Assembly: GCA_021850865.1 (NCBI GenBank)
Contig: JAJZKN010000001.1
Coordinates: 1 to 64,000, forward strand
Source of the DNA: a bacterium
GTDB taxonomy: Bacteria > Patescibacteriota > Saccharimonadia > Saccharimonadales > UBA4665
Direction of reading: 5' to 3'
Length of the DNA stretch: 64,000 nt
Part shown: positions 16,944 through 26,093 of the stretch, piece after piece
Layout: every line of letters starts with the position of its first letter
Position numbering within the stretch: the stretch's first letter is position 1
The notes under the pieces: model-generated
What the model was told of the DNA's origin: nothing
The model's database searches: none
The model's input: the letters and a program-made list of their open reading frames with translations, nothing else
Position numbers and translations under genes: made by a program

Positions 16944-18578
16944 TTAGGCTTGAAGCTTGGCCATCACCGCGTTAATCTGAGCCTGTGTCAGAGGAACCCA
17001 AGGCGAACTGTCCGGGTTCGAACTTGAGGCCGCCGGACTTTGACCCTGGTTCCACCATTTCGCCTGATAAGGCACGCCATTAAAAAGCACTCTTTGTCCG
17101 GTTGTATAAATGCTCGTGCCCGACCAGTCCGGATAAGTGCCGGTAGGCAGGGTAGGTTGCGGTATTGGTTTTTGACCGGGCAACACCGGACCGATTAATT
17201 CCCAGGGGGTTTGCCATGTCTGTAAAACCGGGTCGTCCGGTACATTGCCTTGAGTCCACCATTTGGCTTGGTATATATTGTGATGCCAGACGACTTTCGT
17301 GCCCTCTAAATAAGTACCTTGAGGCGACCAAATCTGATATGGGCTGGTAGCCGGGTTGTCCGGAGCAATCGCGGTGCTGGACAAAGGCTGGGCGACAGTT
17401 TTAAAACCGGAACTTAAACTAATACTGCCCTTGAAGCCGGCGCCAAGTAGCGACGCAAAGCTTTGACCGTGCTGATTGACGCCGCTGCAGGAATCGGAAA
17501 CCACACTGGTATAGACATAATTGCTGCCGCAGGTCAGGTCCCGGTTAGCCGACCACATCGACATACGCCCGATACCATGAGACAAGGCAAACTTATTCAG
17601 CCCCCGAGCATCAGCCAAAGTAAATATTTCATCAGCAAAATCGTTTTGGCCGATCATCGGCGTTGCGCCTAACTTAGCCCAAATAGCGGCGGTATTAAGG
17701 TGAATATGTGCCCGCTGGTAGAGAATGCCCAGCTGTCTGGCCGTTTGAGTCAGCGCGCTCTCCGAAGCAACCAGCATACCCTGACTTTGCAACAAGGTAT
17801 TTTTTAATGTCGACAAATGCCCGAAGTCCATAACCATTACATTCACGCCGGCCAAATCAACTCCGGAACTAAGCATTTGCGAAACAGCAGTCGTACCGGC
17901 TTCGGTTAATCCCTGGGAAGAAACGGGCAAAGTTAGCCATACAGCCAGATTTTTACCTGCCGAACGTTGCTGCTTCTGTAGTTTGGCAATAGTCTGCGCC
18001 CGCCTTAACCCGGCCGCCGAATTATTAAGGTCTTGGCCCTCAATATCCAAATCAATTGTATTGAGATTATACCGGTTGACGACTTGCTGGTAGGCCGCCA
18101 GCAGTTTGCTCGGGTTATTGCAGGCAAGGGCTAGCTCCTGGTTATTCTTGCCGCCAAAAGACACCGCCACACTACCACCCTGTTGCTGTAAGCGGGCTAT
18201 CCGCGTATCCAGACTTAGATCCCCCTCAGCCTGAGTAAGCGTATAGACGCCGCCCCAAGTCGGTGTACAGGGGCTATTTGGTGACGCGACCACAAAAGAA
18301 AGTACGGCGTCTTTACTGTTCGAACTACCCATTTGCTGAAATTCAAAAAACGGAGTTGCCGTCACGTCAACATACGAGGCAAACCACGGCTCGTTGCGCG
18401 GAGTCAGCCGGCTAATAATTACACTCTTTGCGCCATAAGTACTGATAGCTATGACGAGAAATAAAATAATAATTCCTAGCGACACTCGCCAGATTGACAA
18501 TTTACGCTGCACCTCGCCGGCAAATGCGACCGCTTGAGCGTCGCCGGCCAACTGCTTAGGGCTTTTCCGGCTTGCCAT
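16944..18578 (-). CDS. Membrane-anchored GH18 chitinase-like protein with two CBM5/12-type modules
   Basis: N-terminal signal anchor at residues about 30-55. The GH18-like barrel shows SFGGKNNQELA and NTIDLDIEG, with the D176-x-D178-x-E180 catalytic motif and E180 as likely acid/base. Two similar C-terminal modules (residues about 414-463 and 484-530) each hold Y/W-rich sequence ending in YQAKWW(T/N)QG, typical of chitin-binding type 3 (CBM5/12) domains. GH18 enzymes cleave beta-1,4-N-acetylglucosamine polymers. The gene begins 5 bases after the GT2 synthase stop, so the two form an operon. Substrate (chitin, peptidoglycan or own polysaccharide) is open. Confidence 0.88.
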   Translation of the reverse strand: MASRKSPKQLAGDAQAVAFAGEVQRKLSIWRVSLGIIILFLVIAISTYGAKSVIISRLTPRNEPWFASYVDVTATPFFEFQQMGSSNSKDAVLSFVVASPNSPCTPTWGGVYTLTQAEGDLSLDTRIARLQQQGGSVAVSFGGKNNQELALACNNPSKLLAAYQQVVNRYNLNTIDLDIEGQDLNNSAAGLRRAQTIAKLQKQQRSAGKNLAVWLTLPVSSQGLTEAGTTAVSQMLSSGVDLAGVNVMVMDFGHLSTLKNTLLQSQGMLVASESALTQTARQLGILYQRAHIHLNTAAIWAKLGATPMIGQNDFADEIFTLADARGLNKFALSHGIGRMSMWSANRDLTCGSNYVYTSVVSDSCSGVNQHGQSFASLLGAGFKGSISLSSGFKTVAQPLSSTAIAPDNPATSPYQIWSPQGTYLEGTKVVWHHNIYQAKWWTQGNVPDDPVLQTWQTPWELIGPVLPGQKPIPQPTLPTGTYPDWSGTSIYTTGQRVLFNGVPYQAKWWNQGQSPAASSSNPDSSPWVPLTQAQINAVMAKLQA

Positions 18579-18583
18579 TGGGA

Positions 18584-20899
18584 TTAACTACTACCTTTAT
18601 GCTTAGCTTTTAACGAACCCAACGGTAGTGTGCCGTTTTCACTTCCATGGTAGAGCACCGACCGCCAATCAATCGGCGGCTCCTTGGATGAATTAATGGC
18701 GGTGCAGGGCCGGATCTTAACCTCCACGTACATCCAATCAGTCAACCCCCGCCAAATGTCTACCAGCATATTTTTAAACCCGACGTTAGCCATTATCGCC
18801 CAAGAGGTAGTTGCGGCATTAAAAGCGGCAAAGGCTGCATCAGTTATATTAAGCACGACAATGTTGCGCCACAGGGTAAATAAGGAAAACGCGACAATTA
18901 GCAACGGCGCAATTACATAAAACAGCGAAGCAATCGTCCGGTCTTTAACTTTAGGGGTCCGGGCAAATGGAATTTTCTTGCCGGTTAACGCTTGTTGAAT
19001 GGATTTTAATACGCCGGCTATATTGACCGGCAATAGCATCAGGTTAAGCCCGTAAATTCTCAGTACGTCACTCCGCTTATAACCGCAATACTTCAAGTCG
19101 CTGGACATGGCGATAAAATAGGGCAGGGCGGCCGCTATAACGAACGGACTTAACAATTGACCGTAATAAGGAAAGGCCAGCAGAAAAATCAATCCGAAAC
19201 TAGCCCAGGTAATTGAAGCCATATAATTTAGCCTAAGCAAAATTTCAATCCTGGATGTAACCTCGTTCTTGCGTTTCCTTTCCTTATGAACGGTCCAGAG
19301 TTTGGTAAGAATCAATAAGCCGCCATTTGCCCAACGGCGCCGCTGAACAATTAATGAGCCGAAGTCCGGCGGGGTAGCACTATAACTTAAACGCTCCGGA
19401 TAATTAAGCAGGCCCCAACCATGCAGAGCCAAGTCAATGCTTGATTCAGTATCTTCGATCACTGTCCGGTCCTGGATGTAGCGGGAAATCTCAAACCCGC
19501 CGACCCATTCACGCTGAACAATATCTTCCAGCGCCCGTTTCCTGATCACGGCATTGGCTCCGACCCAAAAGGTAGCACCGTAATGCGACAATCCCTGGTG
19601 CAGAATATGCTGAAGATCCGTCGTGGCGCCAGCCAAGCGTTCTATTCGGGTTGGCGCGCCGCGAAACGACGAGTAGGGCGTCTGGGTTACGGCGATTCGG
19701 CTGTTAGCCGGCTGCATCAACAGATAAACCAGTCGCAAACAGTATTCCTTAAGCAGAATTGAATCAGCATCCAGGGTTAGAATAAAATCCGTATCCGGTA
19801 CTGAAAAAATATCCGATTTCTTAGTTTTCGCAGTTTTACTTCGGGGAAAAAGCGCCGGCCCTTGCGGTGTTTGGGTAATCGAGAAAGTCTTACCCATCAA
19901 GCCGATATACGAGTTTAAATTCATCGCTTTATTGGCTTCATGTGACAAAGAAACGTACTTCTTTCTTTCAAACACCTCGATTTCACCACGGAAAATCCAA
20001 ACCAGCCGTAAATGCAGTTGCCTTAAGCGGTCTTTACTCACTGGCTCCTTTGAATCGATCGCCGCAGCCAAAGCTTTGCCCGTCAAGGCCAGCTCTTTAG
20101 CTAAGCCGCGAATAACCTGATCGACAAAAAAAGCATCGACATGATCATTGACTGCCTCATTGTCCGCATAGTTATTCAGCCAGTCCGCAGCCCATATATA
20201 TTCCTCCGATAATTTATTGGTTGCCTTCTTCAGGGCCTTGCGCCAATCAGCGCCTTTGCTCGTTTTTTCAAATCTCTTAAGCAATGTTTCGAACCTGGCT
20301 CTCGGCCCATCAAACATTTCTTCGATTTGCGAGGCTAAAGCCCGACTGTCATCTAGGCGGCGCTTAATTACCGGGTTGCTGGGATATGGCGGATCGTCCA
20401 GCAGCAATACTATCCGTAGTTTTGGATATTCTTGCAGATACGCCGACAAAAGCGTTTTACGAATAACATCCGTCTCCTCGGCATAGGACGGCACCAGCAC
20501 CGTAATCGATGGTTGGTTGACGGCGAAGAAGCGGTCAAGCACGGCTTTGGCGATTCGCGTATGTTTAGAGAACCGAAGTAGCGCCCCTTGTCGGGAAATA
20601 AGATACATAATCGAGGAGAAGGTGAGCATTGTAATGATTAGCAAATAGCAAACTGCCTCTAGAGTGAAACCGAAGGACTGACGGGATAAAAAAAATTGCC
20701 GGATAGTGGTATCAATCACGTAGAGTAACCACATTGCCACTGTCACAATAATAGCGATACGGCTGAGTGCCAACTTTTTAGTAGAGGGGGTTTTGTGCAA
20801 ATTAGGCAACGGCTCGGTACTACGCTCAGTGCCCCATTGCCGCTTATGAACAAACGGGGTTTTAGTCTGGCTTTGGCGCTGTCTCTTACTTGCCAACAT
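18584..20899 (-). CDS. Family 2 glycosyltransferase, cellulose/chitin-synthase-like, membrane bound
   Basis: 771 aa. Two N-terminal membrane helices (about 48-68 and 80-104), a cytoplasmic GT2 domain and several C-terminal helices (about 560-720). Processive-synthase motifs are present: LVPSYAEE near the start of the catalytic domain, TLDADS (DxD), the acidic VIEDTESSIDL, and QRRRW. A charged helical insertion of about 200 residues separates the first strand from the DxD motif, longer than in most relatives. Its partner downstream is a GH18 protein, which suggests synthesis and trimming of an aminosugar polymer. Sugar specificity is not visible. AGGTAA precedes the ATG by 8 bases. Confidence 0.88.
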   Translation of the reverse strand: MLASKRQRQSQTKTPFVHKRQWGTERSTEPLPNLHKTPSTKKLALSRIAIIVTVAMWLLYVIDTTIRQFFLSRQSFGFTLEAVCYLLIITMLTFSSIMYLISRQGALLRFSKHTRIAKAVLDRFFAVNQPSITVLVPSYAEETDVIRKTLLSAYLQEYPKLRIVLLLDDPPYPSNPVIKRRLDDSRALASQIEEMFDGPRARFETLLKRFEKTSKGADWRKALKKATNKLSEEYIWAADWLNNYADNEAVNDHVDAFFVDQVIRGLAKELALTGKALAAAIDSKEPVSKDRLRQLHLRLVWIFRGEIEVFERKKYVSLSHEANKAMNLNSYIGLMGKTFSITQTPQGPALFPRSKTAKTKKSDIFSVPDTDFILTLDADSILLKEYCLRLVYLLMQPANSRIAVTQTPYSSFRGAPTRIERLAGATTDLQHILHQGLSHYGATFWVGANAVIRKRALEDIVQREWVGGFEISRYIQDRTVIEDTESSIDLALHGWGLLNYPERLSYSATPPDFGSLIVQRRRWANGGLLILTKLWTVHKERKRKNEVTSRIEILLRLNYMASITWASFGLIFLLAFPYYGQLLSPFVIAAALPYFIAMSSDLKYCGYKRSDVLRIYGLNLMLLPVNIAGVLKSIQQALTGKKIPFARTPKVKDRTIASLFYVIAPLLIVAFSLFTLWRNIVVLNITDAAFAAFNAATTSWAIMANVGFKNMLVDIWRGLTDWMYVEVKIRPCTAINSSKEPPIDWRSVLYHGSENGTLPLGSLKAKHKGSS

Positions 20900-21148
20900 A
20901 TATAAAGTTACCTGCCCAATAAATGGTAAGAATATTCTGGACTGTCTTTAGGAGTATTTCAATAGTATTTATTGCATCCGCCGAATGGATGCCGGTACTA
21001 TATATCTGGTTTATTGCGTATTTACAGCGTAATATTATTTTTTTGAGACAAAGATCATCATAAGCTATATAAATAGTTTTTTGAATCCAGCTTACGATCA
21101 ACTCCGCCGGTATTTATTTTACTTAAGTCCTAACCCGAACAATCGAGC

Positions 21149-21406
21149 TTAATTCAGTTGGTACGGGGAGTTGATCCGCTCCTGCGCCATAGCAGTAATT
21201 ACCGCCATTGCCGCAATTTCGACATTTATATTAGGTAGTGTTCCGGCTTCACTATCCTGCCTAAGTGCGGTAAGAACAGCGTCGAGAGCGAGGCAACCTA
21301 TTGACTTTTTCTGTTTGTGGCTACCCATCGATCTGGCAATTTTATAAACCGCAGCAGCTTCGGTCATACCGTATTCTATGCTGTTTTGTAAATCTTCTTC
21401 CGACAT
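21149..21406 (-). CDS. Small hypothetical protein, 85 aa
   Basis: Unknown. Predicted mostly helical and soluble, with one cysteine (SIGCLALDAV). No ribosome-binding site stands out and the surrounding DNA (20900-21148 and 21407-21652) is AT-rich and empty. Composition is protein-like, with amphipathic helices from residue 5 to 30 and 60 to 80. Moderate support only. Confidence 0.5.
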   Translation of the reverse strand: MSEEDLQNSIEYGMTEAAAVYKIARSMGSHKQKKSIGCLALDAVLTALRQDSEAGTLPNINVEIAAMAVITAMAQERINSPYQLN

Positions 21407-21652
21407 AAATCAATTTAAAAGATTTTAACATAATAAAAGATTTTCTGCAAAATACGGGGGTGTTTCACCTTACGGTCCGGACTTAACAAATAAAGTTTAG
21501 TCGAATCGACAGTTTATTTCTTATGGCGATAAAACGAACATAGTATCTTAATCAACATCTTGGAATTAAGTGTTTGACTTAACTGTTTTTCGGATTTCAA
21601 GTCGGAACTGTCTGATATCTAATCTATACATGCCTAACGGCAGGTTATTTAT

Positions 21653-22750
21653 TTAATCCGAACAGTTCATGTTTATTTCCGCATACGGGTATGACTGAGT
21701 CGTAAGCATAGTGCTAATGTCTCCTGTGCATATAAGTTCATTCATACTTAGCGAAAACGACGGCGTGCACGTTAAATCTAGATTAATATTGTTAAGACTA
21801 TAAGGGCCGGTGAATCCCGTATAAAGAGAACTGTTGCAAGTCCAGGACGCCGCAGATTGATTAGAGCATGCCATATTAATTTGGGCATATGGAAAATATT
21901 TAGTTACTAAGTAAGTATTAATATTACCGCTGCAATAAAGGTCGGATAGCCCTCCGTCGCTAGACGGACAAAGTGAGTTTATGCCAACATTGTTAATAGT
22001 ATAGGGGCCGGTAAATCGCGTATATAACGAATTGCCGCAATGCCATGTCTGTGATTGACGTTGGCTCGATGCTATGCTTACCTGTTGTTTTGAATTAAAT
22101 TGCTGCAGCGATTGTTGACCTGCTCCAAAACTACTTTGTTGTTGGGCTAAGTAGTTTGAGTTATTAAAATCCCGCCGGACTTTAAGTGCGCTTCGCTTAG
22201 TTAAGTCCTGTTCTAGATTGGCTTTAATCTTATCTGTTTGGAGTTTTATAGCTAGAGCGTTACTTGTACCCGGTCTATTGGTATTGGCCGGCGCTGGTTT
22301 AGAAGACAGAATATCTTTTTTAACGTTTTGCAGTTTAGCCGAAGCCTTTGGGTTAGTCGTTAAACCGGCGAAGATAAACACTCCGGCTATTAATGCGGCG
22401 AATAGTCCGAGGATTGGGTAGAACCTAAACTTGATGCTCCTATCAGTAGTTTTAACCTCTTTTCCGGGAATACCACGGCCGGTTTCTTTTGAGATTTCTT
22501 GATCTACGGATACGGAATGGTTCATCGGCTTCACCCCAAAACCAGTTTTTTGAAAATCTAGTTTCTGGTTGTATTGAAAGCGATTGATTGGATTAGATAA
22601 AACGCTGTAAGCCTCATTTATTGAGCTCATAGTTTTATTATTCCCGTTATGATCGGGGTGGTGTTTTTTAGCTAAATACTGATAGCGTGCCTTAATTTGG
22701 CTAGTAGTAGCGTCTTTAGGCAACCCCAGTATTTTATAGTAATCGACCAC
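21653..22750 (-). CDS. Membrane J-domain protein with two extracytoplasmic cysteine modules
   Basis: Residues 1-65 form a J domain with the HPD tripeptide at 31-33, which stimulates DnaK. A basic linker leads to one membrane helix (about 108-131), followed by a Gln/Ser-rich stalk (about 140-235). The C-terminus holds two homologous modules with cysteines at 238, 261, 273, 295 and 305, 328, 341, 363; each starts W-x-C and contains YT-x-FTGPY and (Y/S)YPYA-like aromatic segments. Spacing suggests two disulphides per module. The start is GTG with AGGAGAGG upstream. I do not recognise the repeat. J domain inside and modules outside is inferred from the positive-inside pattern. Confidence 0.85.
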   Translation of the reverse strand: MVDYYKILGLPKDATTSQIKARYQYLAKKHHPDHNGNNKTMSSINEAYSVLSNPINRFQYNQKLDFQKTGFGVKPMNHSVSVDQEISKETGRGIPGKEVKTTDRSIKFRFYPILGLFAALIAGVFIFAGLTTNPKASAKLQNVKKDILSSKPAPANTNRPGTSNALAIKLQTDKIKANLEQDLTKRSALKVRRDFNNSNYLAQQQSSFGAGQQSLQQFNSKQQVSIASSQRQSQTWHCGNSLYTRFTGPYTINNVGINSLCPSSDGGLSDLYCSGNINTYLVTKYFPYAQINMACSNQSAASWTCNSSLYTGFTGPYSLNNINLDLTCTPSFSLSMNELICTGDISTMLTTQSYPYAEINMNCSD

Positions 22751-23293
22751 TGTTTTTACTATTCCTCTCCTAATTAATTAAGCATACTACCGGCTAAGGA
22801 TCACAACAAGGTAAGGCCCGATTAGTCTAAGCGCTTAACCCGCAAGGCACCTGCCGAGTTTTCGGCTTCAGTATTGACCCGCCGCTAAAGCTAAACCATC
22901 AAGAGTATTTCATAAAAGCCCTGGCCGATTTTCCTAACCTATTGATCAAGTTTAACATTGATTTCGATACGCCAGTCTTCAGTATATTTAAAACTTTTGG
23001 TAAATTGATCATTCTTCATGCCGATAGTCCAAGATTGACTTTCTCTTGCTTGGCTGGCAATCGTAAGCAAAGCTACTCCCAGCATAGCCACTTACCACAA
23101 CATGTAATTCGCTATATTTCTGCTGACAACATTAAGTCCGATTTTTCAAGACTGTCCTTACTCTAAGCTATAACTACCGGCCGTAAAAATGATTTACTCC
23201 CTGCATTCAATCAACCTAGTAGCTAGCGGATCCAGCTACGTACTTAGGTAAATATCTTACTTAGACGGCCAACGTCGGGCGAGCCTGTATTTT
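22751..23293 (+). other. Gene-poor stretch with a doubtful 74-codon ORF
   Basis: No gene is supported here. A plus-strand ORF (22942-23166) extends open upstream without a start codon to about 22838 and reads like protein (for example HQEYFIKALADFPNLL), so it could be the remnant of a gene, but there is no ribosome-binding site and I recognise no family. No RNA structure or terminator is evident. Confidence 0.3.
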
Positions 23294-24289
23294 TTATTTG
23301 TCACGGTACGCGCTATACATTATGCCAATACGGCCAAGTGAAGGGCTAATTTCATCTAGCATTTGTTTTCGCTCCGATGAACTTAACTTGATCTGGCGAG
23401 CCATTTTCGCCAACTCGGTTACCGACAAAGTCTGATCGTCATCTATACGGTTTAGTGCAATAATGTACTGCTCGAGAGGGAGAATTAGGGCGTTACTAAA
23501 CTTATTGGGTTCGGTAGTTCTCTCCGATGGATCTAGATGATACGCTGCTAGACGGCGGAAAATTGCCAGCTTTTTTGTACTATAACCCAACAGGACGGGA
23601 CGAGCGCTGACAAGATCTTCGGCAAAGTATTGCCACTTAAGTAACTTGGCACTGCGCTGCAAGAATCTAATCTTTTCCCGTACTAATTCCGGAGCATACC
23701 CGAGTGCTGAAGGGTGCGCGTTAACCACCTTAGCGGCATTCAAACCCAGAGCAGTTAAGTTGGCCATCTTATCCCGCACCGATTCTGGAGCATAGCTGAT
23801 AGCAGCCGGATGCGCGTTAACCACCTTAGGGGCATTCAAGTCCAGAGCAGTTAAGTTGGCCATCTTATCCCGCACTGATTCTGGAGCATAGCCGATAGCT
23901 AACGGTTGTGCGTTAATCACCTTAATAACATTCAGGCCGAGAGACTGCATAACTCGTTGGTTTCTAATAAATATATCGAGGGGAGTTAAGGACGGTTTTT
24001 CGGACTGATAAAAGTCAACAAGCTCAGCCGGTAGTCCAAGGAAATCAAAAAAACTCCAGCGGGCTGAAGCAATACTCTCCCACTCGTCTTGGTTTAACGG
24101 TCTATTCAATCGTAATGAACCGGTTGCAATAGTCTCGTTTAGTGCTAGCTTGAGGGCTTCATCGTTCTCCCACTCGGGATCTACACCAAAGGATGATAGC
24201 CATAATTGATCCTGAGAGGTTAACTCGATCATATCCGGAGCATTCTGTTCTTCGGTTAAGGGTTTAATCTCCAGAGCGGTTGCGTTCAT
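23294..24289 (-). CDS. mTERF-like helical repeat protein
   Basis: Contains at least three tandem 32-residue units, each like LNAxKVVNAHPxAxxYAPESVRDKMANLTALG, then weaker ones (for example LVSARPVLLGYSTKKLAIF). The pattern P-x-x-(I/L)-x-Y-x-x-x-x-(V/L)-x-x-K-(I/M)-x-x-L is that of mitochondrial transcription termination factor repeats, helical nucleic-acid-binding modules common in eukaryotes and scattered in bacteria. The N-terminal 110 residues and C-terminal 60 are unassigned. An upstream in-frame TTG at 24325 would add 12 residues; I prefer the ATG at 24289. Binding to DNA or RNA is inferred only from the repeat type. Confidence 0.72.
   Translation of the reverse strand: MNATALEIKPLTEEQNAPDMIELTSQDQLWLSSFGVDPEWENDEALKLALNETIATGSLRLNRPLNQDEWESIASARWSFFDFLGLPAELVDFYQSEKPSLTPLDIFIRNQRVMQSLGLNVIKVINAQPLAIGYAPESVRDKMANLTALDLNAPKVVNAHPAAISYAPESVRDKMANLTALGLNAAKVVNAHPSALGYAPELVREKIRFLQRSAKLLKWQYFAEDLVSARPVLLGYSTKKLAIFRRLAAYHLDPSERTTEPNKFSNALILPLEQYIIALNRIDDDQTLSVTELAKMARQIKLSSSERKQMLDEISPSLGRIGIMYSAYRDK
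23716..23907 (-). repeat. Two 96-base tandem repeats inside the mTERF-like gene
   Basis: Bases 23716-23811 and 23812-23907 differ at about 9 of 96 positions by direct comparison. The next 96 bases are much more diverged. Each unit encodes 32 residues. Confidence 0.9.
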
Positions 24290-24503
24290 CCGTTGTACTA
24301 TGTCATAGTTGGTCCCATCTCGCAAGAATCCCGGAAGAATTTGCGATACTCCTCAAATTTAAATTGCGTTACTAGATATTGGCTAAGAGCCTGGCGGGAC
24401 TAATCAGCCACGCAATCTAGGTGACGCGACGCCAACGGGTAAGCTTGTTAACCGAACGGGGGTTATTGATCCACCTCGTGAGCAATCATGCCGACCGCCA
24501 AAC

Positions 24504-24532
24504 TTGACTTATTTGGTATTTTGTTGTACTGT
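24504..24532 (+). promoter_or_regulatory. Putative promoter close to a start codon
   Basis: TTGACT (24504-24509), 17-base spacer, TACTGT (24527-24532), then six bases to the ATG at 24539. The transcript would be leaderless. Confidence 0.5.
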
Positions 24533-24538
24533 TAGGTT

Positions 24539-25276
24539 ATGCTCGAGCGAGATCCGTATCTAAAAATAAGAACTGCAGCAAAATTTGACGGTTCCATCTG
24601 GCGACAATATGAAAGCCCTAGCTATCTCTTTGTGATTACCAGTTTAGGCAGACAGCTCCTGCGGGAACATCGTACTTTTGGTGATTTTACCCGCTACAAC
24701 AACGACTACATAAACGGGCGTGATAATCCAACGGCTTTTAGAAGCTATTTAGCAGAAGGGCGAAGCGGCCAGGTGTTTACTCTGGGCAATGATCTGGTAG
24801 TAAAAGAAGCTAAGCCATTTGGCGACTCCTTATTTGGCGCCTTAAACCGCATGGACCAACTAATAGACGCCCTGCAGAAAAACTGTCCGAGCTGGATTGA
24901 CGTTCCGGCACACTACGGCTTAGCGATTTCTAAAACCGATACCAGTAAGCAGTTTATGTTAATGCAAAAGATCGACCACGGCGTGACTGTCGGAGATATT
25001 ATGAGTACCAGAGAAAGTTACAGCACCCGAACCAATCTCGGCAGTTTAAGTGCTTTGGCTTTGGATAAATTCGGCCCGATAACACCGGAGTTGCAAGAAG
25101 AAGTCAAAGAACGATATGAATCATTAAAATATCTGGCTAAGCGTGCCGTACTTAAAGAAGGCCTTAATCCGGATGTGTATTTACCCGATATAGACTACCC
25201 GTATAATGTAGTGATTGAAAAACTCGCCACGCCGATTGCCGGTAGCCGGATAAAATACAGCATTATTGATCAATAA
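24539..25276 (+). CDS. Protein-kinase-like fold candidate, 245 aa
   Basis: Residues about 71-93 read LAEGRSGQVFTLG then NDLVVKEAK, like a glycine-rich loop and the ATP-binding lysine of the kinase N-lobe. FMLMQKIDHGVTVGDIM (from about 140) resembles the hinge region. Near the end, YPYNVVIEKL and IKYSIIDQ resemble the catalytic-loop Asn and a DFG-like Asp, but the catalytic HxD is not evident. It could be a degenerate kinase or a small-molecule phosphotransferase. No close family is recognised and no ribosome-binding site precedes the ATG. Confidence 0.65.
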   Translation: MLERDPYLKIRTAAKFDGSIWRQYESPSYLFVITSLGRQLLREHRTFGDFTRYNNDYINGRDNPTAFRSYLAEGRSGQVFTLGNDLVVKEAKPFGDSLFGALNRMDQLIDALQKNCPSWIDVPAHYGLAISKTDTSKQFMLMQKIDHGVTVGDIMSTRESYSTRTNLGSLSALALDKFGPITPELQEEVKERYESLKYLAKRAVLKEGLNPDVYLPDIDYPYNVVIEKLATPIAGSRIKYSIIDQ

Positions 25277-25401
25277 AACCGGCTATTGCGCAAAATCCAA
25301 AAAATAGCGCGTTTATTACCTCACTAGAATCATTGCTGCTTCTAACTATTCTAAGGTTACTAAGTTACATTTCTCCAAGACAATTCGTCGTCATCCTGAC
25401 G

Positions 25402-25638
25402 TCAGGTCCCGGTCGGGCCGTCCCCTCCTATAATTGCCATCTCAACTATTAACTTAGCGCTTCCCGCAACCAGACGCCCGCCTTCGCCGGTAAGGTCAGT
25501 AGCCGCAATACCGGGCTCGACAGCATTGAACCTAATCTCCGGGATGACGTTGGCATATTGCACTGTCAGCATACGTATCGCAGACTTGCTTAAACCGTAG
25601 ATTAATGCTGGACGCGCTAAAGCCGATTGTTCCCGCAT
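25402..25638 (-). pseudogene. Short-chain dehydrogenase/reductase remnant
   Basis: The 78 residues match only the second half of an SDR: the active-site YGLSK (Y-x-x-x-K), the strand RFNAVEPGIAATDLTG after it, and a terminal GDGPTGT. The Rossmann nucleotide-binding half with its glycine motif is missing, and DNA further upstream on this strand does not encode it. The C-terminal tail after GPTG is also cut by a stop. An intact SDR needs about 240 residues, so this is most likely a decayed gene. Confidence 0.7.
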
Positions 25639-25682
25639 TATTACCTAGAATGCAAGATGACCTTCGTTGTTTTGAATTAGAG

Positions 25683-26093
25683 CTAATATTGTTGCAGTAA
25701 CGACTTTATGCTTGGATCTGAGGACGCGATATCGTCTTCAACTGCCCGAGCACAGGCGCTTAGCATTAATTTGTACTCAGAATTCGAAACCGCTACCTTG
25801 CCGGATATTTCACCCTGCCAGCTCTTAGAATCGAGTTCTTCCATGACAGCGTAACCTATAAAATGCGCCACATAAGCAGTGCGAGTTTCTGAAGCATGAG
25901 GGGTTCTAACTCTATCTATACTATAGGTTACTGGCATATCACGACTATCTAAACTTATGAAAAATCCGTCTGCTGGCGTTATGATCCATGCCTCAGGGTT
26001 ATTTTTAAAAGGGAAATCCAATTCTAGATGATCGCCATGATCGAATATTTGATACTCATATCTAAGAATGTGATTATTTGCCTTAGCTGCCAT
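25683..26093 (-). CDS. Hypothetical protein, 136 aa
   Basis: Unknown. The N-terminal two thirds look beta-rich (ILRYEYQIFDHGDHLELDF and later strands), followed by a helix near residues 105-133. It has one cysteine and no membrane segment. TAGGAT lies a few bases before the ATG. It sits in the accessory region among orphan genes and has no informative neighbour. Confidence 0.55.
   Translation of the reverse strand: MAAKANNHILRYEYQIFDHGDHLELDFPFKNNPEAWIITPADGFFISLDSRDMPVTYSIDRVRTPHASETRTAYVAHFIGYAVMEELDSKSWQGEISGKVAVSNSEYKLMLSACARAVEDDIASSDPSIKSLLQQY

Noticed and set aside
17012-17022. GGGTTCGAACT in the chitinase gene as a possible tRNA-Gln attachment repeat
   Set aside because: Only a short T-loop-like match inside a coding region, no extended identity with the tRNA end.
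20886-21101. 71-codon minus-strand ORF overlapping the start of the GT2 gene
   Set aside because: Very AT-rich with low-complexity Ile/Tyr/Lys composition, overlaps a well supported gene start that has its own ribosome-binding site, and matches no family.
22942-23166. 74-codon plus-strand ORF in a gene-poor stretch
   Set aside because: No ribosome-binding site or promoter, and the frame stays open upstream without a start codon; at best a gene remnant, reported only as part of the gap.
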